A DNA stretch of 64,000 nucleotides, taken from the NCBI GenBank assembly GCA_016714365.1, contig JADJNH010000005.1, forward strand, positions 1 through 64,000, in the 5' to 3' direction. The DNA comes from Candidatus Vicinibacter affinis (GTDB lineage Bacteria; Bacteroidota; Bacteroidia; Chitinophagales; Saprospiraceae). Positions 43,865 through 51,867 of the stretch are shown here, piece by piece. The notes under the pieces were generated by a model, which was given only the letters and a program-made list of their open reading frames with translations, made no database searches and was not told the DNA's origin. Positions within the stretch are counted from its first letter, which is position 1. Each line of letters begins with the position of its first letter. The position numbers and the translations under genes are program-made.

Positions 43865-43992
43865 ATAATTTAACGTGTATGATTAATTCTGGAAACCTAT
43901 AAATTGGTTATATATTTTAATGATTTTATACATAAGTAATTTAATATTTATTTCTTTAGGATTTGACGGTTCATATATTTGAATGACCTATA

Positions 43993-44062
43993 ATGTACAC
44001 CAAAAGTAAACAAAGTCTACTGTTTTTGTAAGCTATGTACACTTTTAGTATTGGATATCTTT
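43993..44062 (-). other. attI-like junction between recombinase and first cassette
   Basis: The first cassette ends at 43993 (GACCTATAA on the plus strand). The 70 bases to the recombinase stop hold two direct repeats of ATGTACAC (43993-44000 and 44035-44042), 42 bases apart, and AT-rich spacer. Integron attI sites carry direct repeats bound by the integrase next to the crossover. Here the base before TT on the cassette strand is A rather than the usual G, so the assignment rests on position and the complementarity rule. Confidence 0.55.
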
Positions 44063-45160
44063 TTACAAATCGTCAAATGGACTTCGGATGCCCTGTATTT
44101 TTTTCTGGCTGACGTGGGTATAGATCTCTGTGGTCCTGCTGCTTTTATGCCCAAGCAATTCCTGGATATAACGAAGATCTGTTCCACTTTCTAAAAGATG
44201 GGTCGCGTAACTGTGCCTGAGCCAGTGCAGACTTACCGCCTTTTGATTTCCAGTTTCCACAAGAGCATTCTTAAGTACCTTGGCAATACTGGTCTCACTG
44301 TATTTTCCTCCATTTTGTCCTTCAAAAAGGTAATGCTTCGGCTTGTATGTTTTTATATATTCTTCCATTTGGCCCTGCAATTTCTGACTGAGTGGTACCA
44401 CCCGGTCTTTATTTCCTTTGGATTGTTGAATGAGCAACAACTGACGATCGATCATTATATCCGTTAATCTAAGTTCCAGTAACTCACTTCGCCTTAAGCC
44501 ACATGCGTAAAGGAGACTCAGCATTACTCTGTGTTTAAGGTTTTTTAAACTGTCGAGAATCTGCCTGACTTCTTCTTTGCTGAGTACGTTAGGTAATTTA
44601 AAGGAACGTCTGGGACGATGTATTTCCTCCAGATCTATTAACTTGTTTTCTTCCACCCGAAAAAACAATTTTAATGCGTTGACTACTTGATTCTGATAGG
44701 AAGAAGAATAAGCCTTGTAAAGAATGTAATCGTTATTAAACCTTATGATGTCCTCCAGGACGATCTCATTGATAGGTTTGCCTTTCATGAATTTTAGAAA
44801 AACACCTATTGCGTCGAGATAAGTCTTCTGAGTATTTTTACTGTACCTTTTGCTCTTAAGCCATGCCGAAAATCTTTCCAAAGGAAGGTCATACGCATGT
44901 CGAAACCTCTGTTGCTCCTTAACTTGATTTAATTTTCTTCTAAGTTCACTTTCGTCCAGCTTGGCGTTTTCTCCAAAACTATTTCTGAGTTCCATGAGCA
45001 AGCCTTTTCGGGGAGGAACTTTCCATACACGATGATCTGGATCCCATCGTACACCTTGGATTTTCTTAACTGCTGCAATCAAAATTGGATCATACGGAAC
45101 ACGGATGGTGAGCAGCTCCACTCCCTCTTGCTCCGCTAAGTCTAATAAAATGGTTTCCAT
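44063..45160 (-). CDS. Tyrosine recombinase, candidate cassette integrase
   Basis: 365 residues. Residues 1-60 form an extra N-terminal domain (PYDPILIAAVKKIQGVRWDP). About 93-175 is the SAM-like core-binding domain and 190-365 the catalytic domain, with R223 (GLRRSE), K248 (SKGNKDR), H312/R315 (HWLRH), H338 (LLGHK) and Y347 (TEIYTHV). RPRRSFKLPNVLS and the terminal GIRSPFDDL resemble IntI1 (RPRPSRRLPVVLT, GVRSPLDAL). K-to-H spacing is 64 residues against 106 in IntI1 (K171-H277), so the IntI-specific insertion is absent. It is codirectional with the cassettes and its stop lies 70 bp from the array, unlike the divergent intI of most integrons. It could also be a XerD-like enzyme merely located here. 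Confidence 0.85.
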   Translation of the reverse strand: METILLDLAEQEGVELLTIRVPYDPILIAAVKKIQGVRWDPDHRVWKVPPRKGLLMELRNSFGENAKLDESELRRKLNQVKEQQRFRHAYDLPLERFSAWLKSKRYSKNTQKTYLDAIGVFLKFMKGKPINEIVLEDIIRFNNDYILYKAYSSSYQNQVVNALKLFFRVEENKLIDLEEIHRPRRSFKLPNVLSKEEVRQILDSLKNLKHRVMLSLLYACGLRRSELLELRLTDIMIDRQLLLIQQSKGNKDRVVPLSQKLQGQMEEYIKTYKPKHYLFEGQNGGKYSETSIAKVLKNALVETGNQKAVSLHWLRHSYATHLLESGTDLRYIQELLGHKSSRTTEIYTHVSQKKIQGIRSPFDDL

Positions 45161-45355
45161 TTGGTAGGTGTTTTATAGTGTTCTTAAAAATATTCATTCG
45201 TAGTATTTTGGTCAATAAGATATTTGCAGTGCTTACTAATTCCTGTTTCGCCCTAAAATCCTTCAGTTAGATGCTAACTTTATTTTACGGCTTCGCCGTC
45301 CTCACTCACAGATCCGCAAGCAAGGCATGGAAGGTGATTCTTATATTGCGTTCGT
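45161..45355. other. Intergenic region between antiterminator and recombinase
   Basis: 195 bases with two small perfect palindromes: AGTTAG-atg-CTAACT and ACGGC-ttc-GCCGT. Either could be an intrinsic terminator or pause stem, although no U-tract follows. No promoter box is recognised for the recombinase. Confidence 0.4.
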
Positions 45356-45847
45356 TCAGTTCAACTGTAATTGATCAGTCGGTATTTCTACCAAAAAAAA
45401 CATGGATAGATTTTCAAGTTTTAACTGAACGAATTTTTTACCAATGAGATCTACCAGTATTCCGGTATTCCCGGCCAATAAACCGGCTTTTATTTTGACC
45501 TGTTTTCCTTTTAACCCTCGGATGGCCTGCAAGGAATTCTGAATAATCATGGACCCTCCCTTGCGAAGCAAATCAAGCTCTTCTTCCCTTATAATGGCAT
45601 CCTGGTTTTCATGACGTACATAATGCAATACACCTTTAGCCTGAAAGACAGCCTGCCGGTCCTTGTCTTCATTGCACACAAATAAATAAGAAGGAAATGC
45701 GGGTACCGTCAATTTCTTCATCCGATCCGACCATTGGCGCATGACTTGGACCTTGGGTAAATAATGCTCTATCCCCAGTCGGGCAAGTTGCTGCTCTACT
45801 TTAAATTCATATCTTCCTTGTATATACAGGACCTTCCAGCTTGGCAT
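45356..45847 (-). CDS. NusG/UpxY-like transcription antiterminator
   Basis: 163 residues. The NGN domain has SWKVLYIQGRYEFKVEQQLA, FPSYLFVCNEDKDRQAVFQA and VLHYVRHENQDAIIREEELD. The KOW-like end has KVKIKAGLLAGNTGILVDL. Members such as UpxY and RfaH bind RNA polymerase and suppress termination across long operons in cis. It lies 195 bases upstream of the recombinase, same strand, with the 38 kb array beyond. No polysaccharide genes, the usual UpxY target, are present. Antitermination through the recombinase into the cassettes is inferred from order and direction only. Confidence 0.85.
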   Translation of the reverse strand: MPSWKVLYIQGRYEFKVEQQLARLGIEHYLPKVQVMRQWSDRMKKLTVPAFPSYLFVCNEDKDRQAVFQAKGVLHYVRHENQDAIIREEELDLLRKGGSMIIQNSLQAIRGLKGKQVKIKAGLLAGNTGILVDLIGKKFVQLKLENLSMFFLVEIPTDQLQLN

Positions 45848-46156
45848 CCGTCTAGGGTTAGTTGCCGTGCTAAATTAGAAATAATTTGCTTCTATGAGAA
45901 TTAATTTTCCGGGCCCTTACCGCAGGTCTGAGGTGCTGGATAAAAAAGTTGCATCGCATTTGGCAAGATTATTTTGCCCCAGGCCTGGGCCTCTTGAATA
46001 AACAACAATTTAGTTTTATGCCAGGTGGATTTTAAAAACGCTGATGTTCTGTAATTTCAAGAAGCAATACATCCTTCCGAAAACTGATTGTACAAAGCAA
46101 ACTTTCGTCATCAGCATTTTCTAAAAGTATAAAAACGCCTGTGACTAAATCGCCAA
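45848..46156. other. Intergenic region upstream of the antiterminator
   Basis: 309 bases without an ORF of note. It would contain the antiterminator promoter and leader, but I see no TAnnTTTG box with confidence. A GC-rich stretch, GCCCCAGGCCTGGGC, forms a short palindrome near 45972. Confidence 0.35.
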
Positions 46157-47575
46157 TTATTTATTCCCTTTTAACAGATACCAATCAATCCAGGAATCCA
46201 ATTGGCTCACCGAATGGGGACGAAGTAAAATCTCCTGTTTATGATCAAGAAGGTAGATGGTTGGTGTTGCAAATACATGGTATTTTTTTACATTGGGACT
46301 TTCCCATTTTTTATAATCACAAATACTGATAAAGGGAAACACAGATGCGAAACTTTTAAACGCCTGCTTACTGTCGTCCAGGGATACAAAAACGACCTCC
46401 ACGTTATGCGCTTTCCATGCAGGATATTTACGAATCATTTGAGATAACTCCACCGGACATTGGGGGCACCAACTTGCACCAAAAATGACAACGGTGTAAT
46501 TGGAATTTACATCAGATAACTTTTCGGGAATCTTCCCTGCTTCGTAAGCGGGAGCCAGTACATCGCCCCGGAATTCTATCTCTGGTGCTGAATTTCCTTT
46601 TTTCATGGCACGATAGCTTTCCAGCCGGGCTGCCAAATCTTGGTTCAGGGTACATGATGAATCATTGAGTAGTCTCAAGGAGAGATGTTCTGATGCTGCA
46701 AACAGACTGCTTCTTTCCAACAGTTTAAATAGTTGGTTGCCTATTTCATTCAACTTTTTTTCATCTGATTTCAGGTTTTGGATCATACAGTCTATGGAAA
46801 TCTTCATTTCAAGATAAACGGAATCTAACGAACGTCCACTGTTTTCGATGAGCCAAAAATGACTTTCCATTAAATCGTTCAGCATGCCACTTTTGGATAA
46901 GCGTTCATCCATGTAATCCATGGCCCTGAATGAAGAAATAGCGGTCGGTATTTCATTCGGTCGGAATTGTGCAATCACCGATGCTGACCCTATGAGTTTG
47001 CGAATCGGTAAATACCAGCACACGTAAGAATTTTTTGGCAAGCTTGCCAAAAACAAATTATCCTCTGCCTGGATGCGTCGCTTTTCCTTGAATATGAATT
47101 GTCTTGAATCTTCATAACTCCTAAAGAGCGTATCGAGACGGTAAATTTTCTCCAAATAATCCCATGCGCTCAGGGTTTGTTCCCGACGCGCATGCTCCGA
47201 GGTGTATTGCTTAAATAGATTATTTTCCTTGCCGGCAATGAGCTTTATGGTTTCCGGTAAGGCCAAATCAGTCCCCTTCAATTGAATTGGTTCTCCGCAC
47301 AAAACCACAAAAAAGGGTTTTTCGTCAGCTGAGACCAGATAGCCCATGCCCTGATCATTTTTGCTGTAAGAAAGTTCGAACGAGCCTTTTTCATCGGTTA
47401 CTGCACTGTCAATCACGTAGGTATCAAAACCCTCATAACCCTTGAGTTTGATTGGCTGATTGGGCTGTCCAGAAAAAACGCCCCGGATTGTTTGACCATC
47501 TGACTGATTGAAAGAAAATAACAGGAAAACCAGCACGAAGATTCTGAAGCAGAAATCTGAAAGACTAAATTTCAT
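46157..47575 (-). CDS. TlpA-like thiol-disulphide oxidoreductase
   Basis: 472 residues. A signal peptide (FVLVFLLFSFNQSDGQ) is followed by a DUF4369-like beta domain (IKLKGYEGFDTYVIDSAVTD), a long helical middle, and a thioredoxin fold from about 340 with VVIFGASWCPQCPVELSQ (WCPQC active site) and the cis-Pro region VFATPTIYLLD. It acts in the periplasm, reducing disulphides for cytochrome maturation or similar tasks. The layout is typical of Bacteroidota TlpA/AhpC family proteins. It stands alone, intact, on the backbone side. Confidence 0.85.
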   Translation of the reverse strand: MKFSLSDFCFRIFVLVFLLFSFNQSDGQTIRGVFSGQPNQPIKLKGYEGFDTYVIDSAVTDEKGSFELSYSKNDQGMGYLVSADEKPFFVVLCGEPIQLKGTDLALPETIKLIAGKENNLFKQYTSEHARREQTLSAWDYLEKIYRLDTLFRSYEDSRQFIFKEKRRIQAEDNLFLASLPKNSYVCWYLPIRKLIGSASVIAQFRPNEIPTAISSFRAMDYMDERLSKSGMLNDLMESHFWLIENSGRSLDSVYLEMKISIDCMIQNLKSDEKKLNEIGNQLFKLLERSSLFAASEHLSLRLLNDSSCTLNQDLAARLESYRAMKKGNSAPEIEFRGDVLAPAYEAGKIPEKLSDVNSNYTVVIFGASWCPQCPVELSQMIRKYPAWKAHNVEVVFVSLDDSKQAFKSFASVFPFISICDYKKWESPNVKKYHVFATPTIYLLDHKQEILLRPHSVSQLDSWIDWYLLKGNK

Positions 47576-47600
47576 TAGATTTCAGTGAATTTCAAAAATT

Positions 47601-49814
47601 TTAATCCTTAATGCAGCGAACAGACCGCCCGATCACTCTATTGCCACTGTCTAATCTGGCACTTCCGCTACTAAAATATAAATAATAAGCTCCACCACCA
47701 GCACTAGGAGTTGCAGTGCTTGACCAATAACGTCCGTTGGATCCAACATCTTCAAGAGAGCCATCGGCTTGTCGATACCCCCCCATGGTCAATTTTAACC
47801 ATGAGCGAAAAGCCCCTTCCGCATTGTTGCTATGCCAAGTCAACCGTTCTGCTTCCCATTCTGAATCGGTAGGCACCCTGTAACCACTAGGGCATGGATT
47901 GTTAATGTACTTATCATGCTGCCACAATGCGTCGTTTTGAGGATTGCGCCAGTCGTATGGTATGGCGCTTGAAGTTATAAATTTATCATGACCGGGCGTA
48001 TTGCTGCTGCTTTTAGTACTGGTTGTGTTGGATGTCCTGAGCTGGTGTCCGTCACCATCGCGTCCCCACTGATAGAGATAGCCATAACCGCCAGCGTCCG
48101 TGCTGGAGGTGGCCACTCGTGAGGCACCAAGGTTGCGGTCCATCCAAACCCTGCCGGTGGTTGGATTCACCACGACATTCGAGCCCGATGCCTCAGGCCA
48201 CCAAGTTGGTTTTCCGTCAATAAAAACAAGGGATTGGCCATTTATACCTGGCGCTAATTTGACCCATTGCAAGTCGTTCCAGAACAACATCTGTCCTTCC
48301 TCCGTGCCCGCAACTGCTTCAAGAGTACCTGCCAATCCGGTCATGACGAGGCGACCAGTAGCTGCGCCGATTTGCCCATCGTCTGATATTTTTCCATGAG
48401 TGTGATTTGCTGCGCGATCCCATTTTGGCTCACCGTCCTGGAATGAAAGGGTTTGGTCATTCAAACCTGGTGCTAACTTGACCCATTGTAAGCCGTTCCA
48501 GAACAGCATCTGTCCTTCTCCTGTACCAGCCACGGCCTCCAAAGTTCCTCCCAATCCGGTCATGATGATGCGACCAATAGCTGCACCAATTTGCCCATCG
48601 TCTGATATTTTTCCATGGGTGTGATTTCCAGCCGCCACCTGAGTGGCAGATTTGCCAATATCGAGGGTGATGGTGGGATCGCCTCTGGATCCATCACCAT
48701 CTGCAATGCTCATACCGTTCCCAATCACTTTTATCTCCCGTGCAGCAATCGTTCCGACACCCGCTCTGGCGATGAGGCCGTTTTCATTCAGGTTGTGTAG
48801 GGCAAAAGCCTGTCCCGTCAACCCAATGGTGCCGGTGCTGTTGATTGGTCCTCCGGTGATGCCATTAATGGTTGAAATGTTGGTGACAGTACCACTGCCC
48901 GTTCCGGCGCCGATGGCTGAACGAAAATCAGCAGCATTCAACGCACTGACACTGTTATCGCCATTCAGTCGCAAAAAACTGACACCAGACGGGTTCATAA
49001 GTCTGAAAAGATTACCTCCCACTGTCGTAGATCCGTGCACGGAACCGCTGCTTGTAGTGCTGTGCATCAGGGCAGAGTTCCAGTCTGAAATATGACCATT
49101 TGTGATGCCGTAAGAGGGACTTGCAGACCAAAGAGGATCGTTTTCACTAAAGCTTTTCAGATAACCCGCATTTGCATGGTCGCCCCAGGAAAACGCATTG
49201 TTCCAATTTGAAAGATTTGCATTGCTGATACCAAATGAAGGACTTGCCTTCCATAACGGGTCGGTTTCACTAAAACTTTTCAGATAGCCGGAAGCTGCAT
49301 GATCGCCCCAGGAAAATGCATTGTTCCAGTTTAAAATATTTGTATTGCTGATACCATATGAAGGACTGGCTTTCCACTGAGGGTCAGTTTCTCCGGTTTT
49401 TAATTCTTCGGCCGTCCTCGCATACAATGCATAAGGTACGCTCAACATCTGGCTTACACCCGTGATCGTGTAATTGGTACCTCCAGCCGGATCAGTTTCT
49501 GTTTTGATAAAATAAGGACCCTTAGACCAGTCTATGGCTGTGAAGTTTCCGAAGACAGGGATGCCGCTGCCAATTTCAACAGAAACCAACCCATTGGCAT
49601 TCGTATGCGGATTTGGATTGAAAATCTCCTCATATACCGTTGTTCCGGATGCAGAGCCTTGTAAAATACTTATTTTCATACCAATCTCTGCATTGGCAAC
49701 CAATTGATTGGTCGTGTTGCGAACCACCGCCTGATAGCTCAATTTTTCGGGTGATTGAGCAAACAAAACTGCAGTCCAAAACATCGCTGCACATGTTAAG
49801 ATTAGCTTATTCAT
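47601..49814 (-). CDS. Secreted FISUMP-domain protein with internal repeats
   Basis: 737 residues with a signal peptide (LTCAAMFWTAVLFAQ). An N-terminal domain (KLSYQAVVRNTTNQLVANAE) is common in Bacteroidota tail-fibre-like adhesins. Three repeats of about 40 residues follow, centred on NWNNAFSWGDHA and GYLKSFSETDPLW, then two repeats of about 70 residues beginning HTHGKISDDGQIGAA. The C-terminal 190 residues are a FISUMP domain (VWMDRNLGASRVATS, then CPSGYRVPTDSEWEAE and RSVRCIKD). A surface or adhesive role is likely. It overlaps the upstream T9SS gene by four bases, so the pair is an operon. Confidence 0.82.
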   Translation of the reverse strand: MNKLILTCAAMFWTAVLFAQSPEKLSYQAVVRNTTNQLVANAEIGMKISILQGSASGTTVYEEIFNPNPHTNANGLVSVEIGSGIPVFGNFTAIDWSKGPYFIKTETDPAGGTNYTITGVSQMLSVPYALYARTAEELKTGETDPQWKASPSYGISNTNILNWNNAFSWGDHAASGYLKSFSETDPLWKASPSFGISNANLSNWNNAFSWGDHANAGYLKSFSENDPLWSASPSYGITNGHISDWNSALMHSTTSSGSVHGSTTVGGNLFRLMNPSGVSFLRLNGDNSVSALNAADFRSAIGAGTGSGTVTNISTINGITGGPINSTGTIGLTGQAFALHNLNENGLIARAGVGTIAAREIKVIGNGMSIADGDGSRGDPTITLDIGKSATQVAAGNHTHGKISDDGQIGAAIGRIIMTGLGGTLEAVAGTGEGQMLFWNGLQWVKLAPGLNDQTLSFQDGEPKWDRAANHTHGKISDDGQIGAATGRLVMTGLAGTLEAVAGTEEGQMLFWNDLQWVKLAPGINGQSLVFIDGKPTWWPEASGSNVVVNPTTGRVWMDRNLGASRVATSSTDAGGYGYLYQWGRDGDGHQLRTSNTTSTKSSSNTPGHDKFITSSAIPYDWRNPQNDALWQHDKYINNPCPSGYRVPTDSEWEAERLTWHSNNAEGAFRSWLKLTMGGYRQADGSLEDVGSNGRYWSSTATPSAGGGAYYLYFSSGSARLDSGNRVIGRSVRCIKD

Positions 49815-50308
49815 ATTTTTTGGATTTTAATGATTTTGAATGAATGAATTTTTTGATTTTTTTGATCTACAACATTCAAAAAGTAAGTACCGGGTGGTAA
49901 TTGGATCATGCTAATTTGCGTATGCCGGGCTACTATTGGTCCGTTGTGAATTTTTTCACCTTGCATGTCAAAAATTTGATAAAGCAACTTTTCATTTTGG
50001 TAATCGCCGATATGCAAGGTTAAATCATCCGCGGTCGGATTGGGAAATACTTTGAGTGAGATATTCAACGCCGTTTTTTGTGTGCCTACATTGAAAATCT
50101 CGTATGCGTGTTGGACACCCTGCGCAACGCTACCAGAACTTCCGGTAATGGTGGTGTAAGCAATTTGTCCCACACTGTATGCCACGGTGCCACCGCTCCC
50201 AGTGGCGTTACTACCAGAAACATTTAGTGACTCCTGAGCCTGGGCGAATCTTCCTAAAAAAATTCCTGCCACGAATAATGCTGTTATTAAAGATGTATTT
50301 TTTTTCAT
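49811..50308 (-). CDS. Small T9SS-sorted secreted protein
   Basis: 165 residues. A signal peptide (LITALFVAGIFLGRFAQAQ) is followed by a short Ser/Gly-rich passenger (GSNATGSGGTVAYSVGQIAY) and a type IX sorting domain (LKVFPNPTADDLTLHIG, then LPPGTYFLNVVDQ). The passenger resembles the short domain that commonly precedes FISUMP proteins in this phylum. Translationally coupled (ATGA overlap) to the FISUMP gene. Confidence 0.8.
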   Translation of the reverse strand: MKKNTSLITALFVAGIFLGRFAQAQESLNVSGSNATGSGGTVAYSVGQIAYTTITGSSGSVAQGVQHAYEIFNVGTQKTALNISLKVFPNPTADDLTLHIGDYQNEKLLYQIFDMQGEKIHNGPIVARHTQISMIQLPPGTYFLNVVDQKNQKIHSFKIIKIQKI

Positions 50309-50945
50309 ACTGTTTTATGTTTTTAATAGACCCTACCCCATCTCAAATCAAAATATTTAATACAAAATACCAACTACGCACACTCCACTTCTCCGTACTG
50401 CATTGATGCCTCCCCGAATTCCAATCTCTTTTGACATCATCAAATGCGTACCTCATGGTTTACCCATTTACTGTCGATATTACGTATTTTGTATTAGAAT
50501 TTACATGACCATTATCATTATTGGTATTGACTTAATTAAATCCCACTTAAGGCATTCTTGGTTATTCCCCATGGGTGGCACAAGTTTCTAACTTATGCCC
50601 CATATCTGTGGTTTGTATAAACCCAATAATTAAGTACACAACTATTTCAGTATTATTTTGCTTCTTAAAGAATTGCATATTCAACCCGAATGTTATTCAA
50701 ATAAGCAAGCGTTTGAAAAATTAGCTTTGTAGTCTAAATGTCAATAAAATAATAATACTGTTGCCAATATTGATATTCTATATTATTAGAAGTATTATTT
50801 GGGTTAATATCAATTGGAATAATAATTTAGTTCAATTATCACTTTTTTTTGGACCATTAAGTTGTATCCATCGGCATCACCCGTTGTATTTTTCTAAATT
50901 GGTTTGGACCAATTTAGAAATAAATGGGCATCAGATTATTTCTAA
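50309..50945. other. AT-rich intergenic region
   Basis: 637 bases with no convincing ORF. It probably holds the promoter of the T9SS/FISUMP operon on the minus strand. The only clear structure is the 13 bp inverted repeat at 50891-50920. Confidence 0.5.
50891..50920. terminator. Perfect 13 bp inverted repeat, probable terminator
   Basis: TTTCTAAATTGGT, loop TTGG, ACCAATTTAGAAA. It lies 26 bases downstream of the methyltransferase stop (minus strand). No T-tract follows, so termination is likely but not certain. Confidence 0.5.
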
Positions 50946-51755
50946 TTATTTCTTCCTCGCCATCACCACAAAAACTTGTGGCACCTGGGCCTTTCCAGGT
51001 CCAAAATAATACCTGCGCTCACCCACTTCTTTCATGGCCGGAAAACAATTAAACGGGGAGAACGGATATTCCTCCAATTTACTGATCTCCATGCCCTGTT
51101 TCAGCAATGGATTCAACACTTCTGAAATGGAATGTGACCAAAAAAATGAAGGCATGGCAATCGATGCCGATCCATCTGCATAGGTATTCTCTTCAAGATC
51201 TTCAAAGGGATTTCCGGTATTAAAATAAGGATAAGACATGGACCCGGTATTAAAATCAAACATATACAAGGCCGGATGAAACTCTGCCAGGTACAACATT
51301 CCACCGGTTGACAAAGAATCTGCAACAATCCTCGCCCACTCCTCCAGATCTGGCAACCAGCACAACACCCCATAGCTGGTAAATACCACATCAAATTTTC
51401 CAAGATTCAAACTCAACGTATCATATACATTGGCCTCCCTGAAATCTATCGATACACCCGCTTTTTTGCTGAGCTCCCTGGCACTGGAAATGGCCTCTTT
51501 CGAAAAATCTATGCCGGTACAAATGGCTCCTCTTCGCGCCAACGAAATGGTGTCCAATCCAAAATGACACTGTAAATGCAAAAGTCTCTTCCCTTTGAGA
51601 TCCGGCAACAGAGACTCTTCTATTTCTGTCAAAGAGGACTTACCACCAACAATGGCCTCTGTCTCATAAAATTCAGAACCGATGTGCACATGGGTCCTCT
51701 TTTCCCAAAGTTGTCGATTGGTTTCAAAATACTTTCCATTGGTCTGATAATCCAT
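50946..51755 (-). CDS. Class I SAM-dependent methyltransferase
   Basis: 269 residues with a Rossmann core: RLLHLQCHFGLDTISLARRG (motif I, about 55), CTGIDFSKEAI (acidic loop), FDVVFTSYGVLCWLPDLEEW (motif IV/post) and GGMLYLAEFHP. The substrate is not evident. The family (Methyltransf_25/11-like) covers small molecules, quinones and lipids. It is transcribed divergently from asnS with a 112-base gap. Confidence 0.82.
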   Translation of the reverse strand: MDYQTNGKYFETNRQLWEKRTHVHIGSEFYETEAIVGGKSSLTEIEESLLPDLKGKRLLHLQCHFGLDTISLARRGAICTGIDFSKEAISSARELSKKAGVSIDFREANVYDTLSLNLGKFDVVFTSYGVLCWLPDLEEWARIVADSLSTGGMLYLAEFHPALYMFDFNTGSMSYPYFNTGNPFEDLEENTYADGSASIAMPSFFWSHSISEVLNPLLKQGMEISKLEEYPFSPFNCFPAMKEVGERRYYFGPGKAQVPQVFVVMARKK

Positions 51756-51839
51756 AATAATAAATTTTGACAGGGTCGATGCAAGATAATCAAACTGCTT
51801 AAAATCGGCTCTAAATGCCTATTCTTGGCAGATAAACCT

Positions 51840-51847
51840 TAGTTTTG
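51840..51847 (+). promoter_or_regulatory. -7 promoter element of asnS
   Basis: TAGTTTTG matches TAnnTTTG 20 bases before ATG 51868. No TTG at the ideal spacing. Confidence 0.45.
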
Positions 51848-51867
51848 CAACTCAAAAATCAAATGTA

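Larger units (their letters stand above)
6025..43993 (-). mobile_element. Integron-like gene cassette array (14 cassettes)
   Basis: Fourteen attC-like sites divide this stretch into 14 cassettes of 0.57-8.2 kb. Predicted crossovers on the plus strand lie just before the C of TAACG, giving cassettes 42259-43993, 41688-42258, 33974-41687, 33086-33973, 30703-33085, 30130-30702, 29440-30129, 28750-29439, 25748-28749, 22050-25747, 13818-22049, 11772-13817, 6794-11771 and 6025-6793. In each cassette the bases outside the TAAC box of its own site are complementary to the cassette's opposite end. An example is TTACCAGTAGTGC at 34095 against GCATTACTGGTAA ending at 41687, 7.6 kb away. Most genes are on the minus strand with the site at their 3' end. 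A tyrosine recombinase abuts the right end. Family knowledge: this is integron cassette architecture. Inference: the array is, or was, mobilised by the adjacent recombinase. Confidence 0.85.

Noticed and set aside
44063..45160. Canonical IntI integron integrase
   Set aside because: The IntI-specific insertion between the catalytic Lys and HxxR is absent, so it is described as a related tyrosine recombinase.
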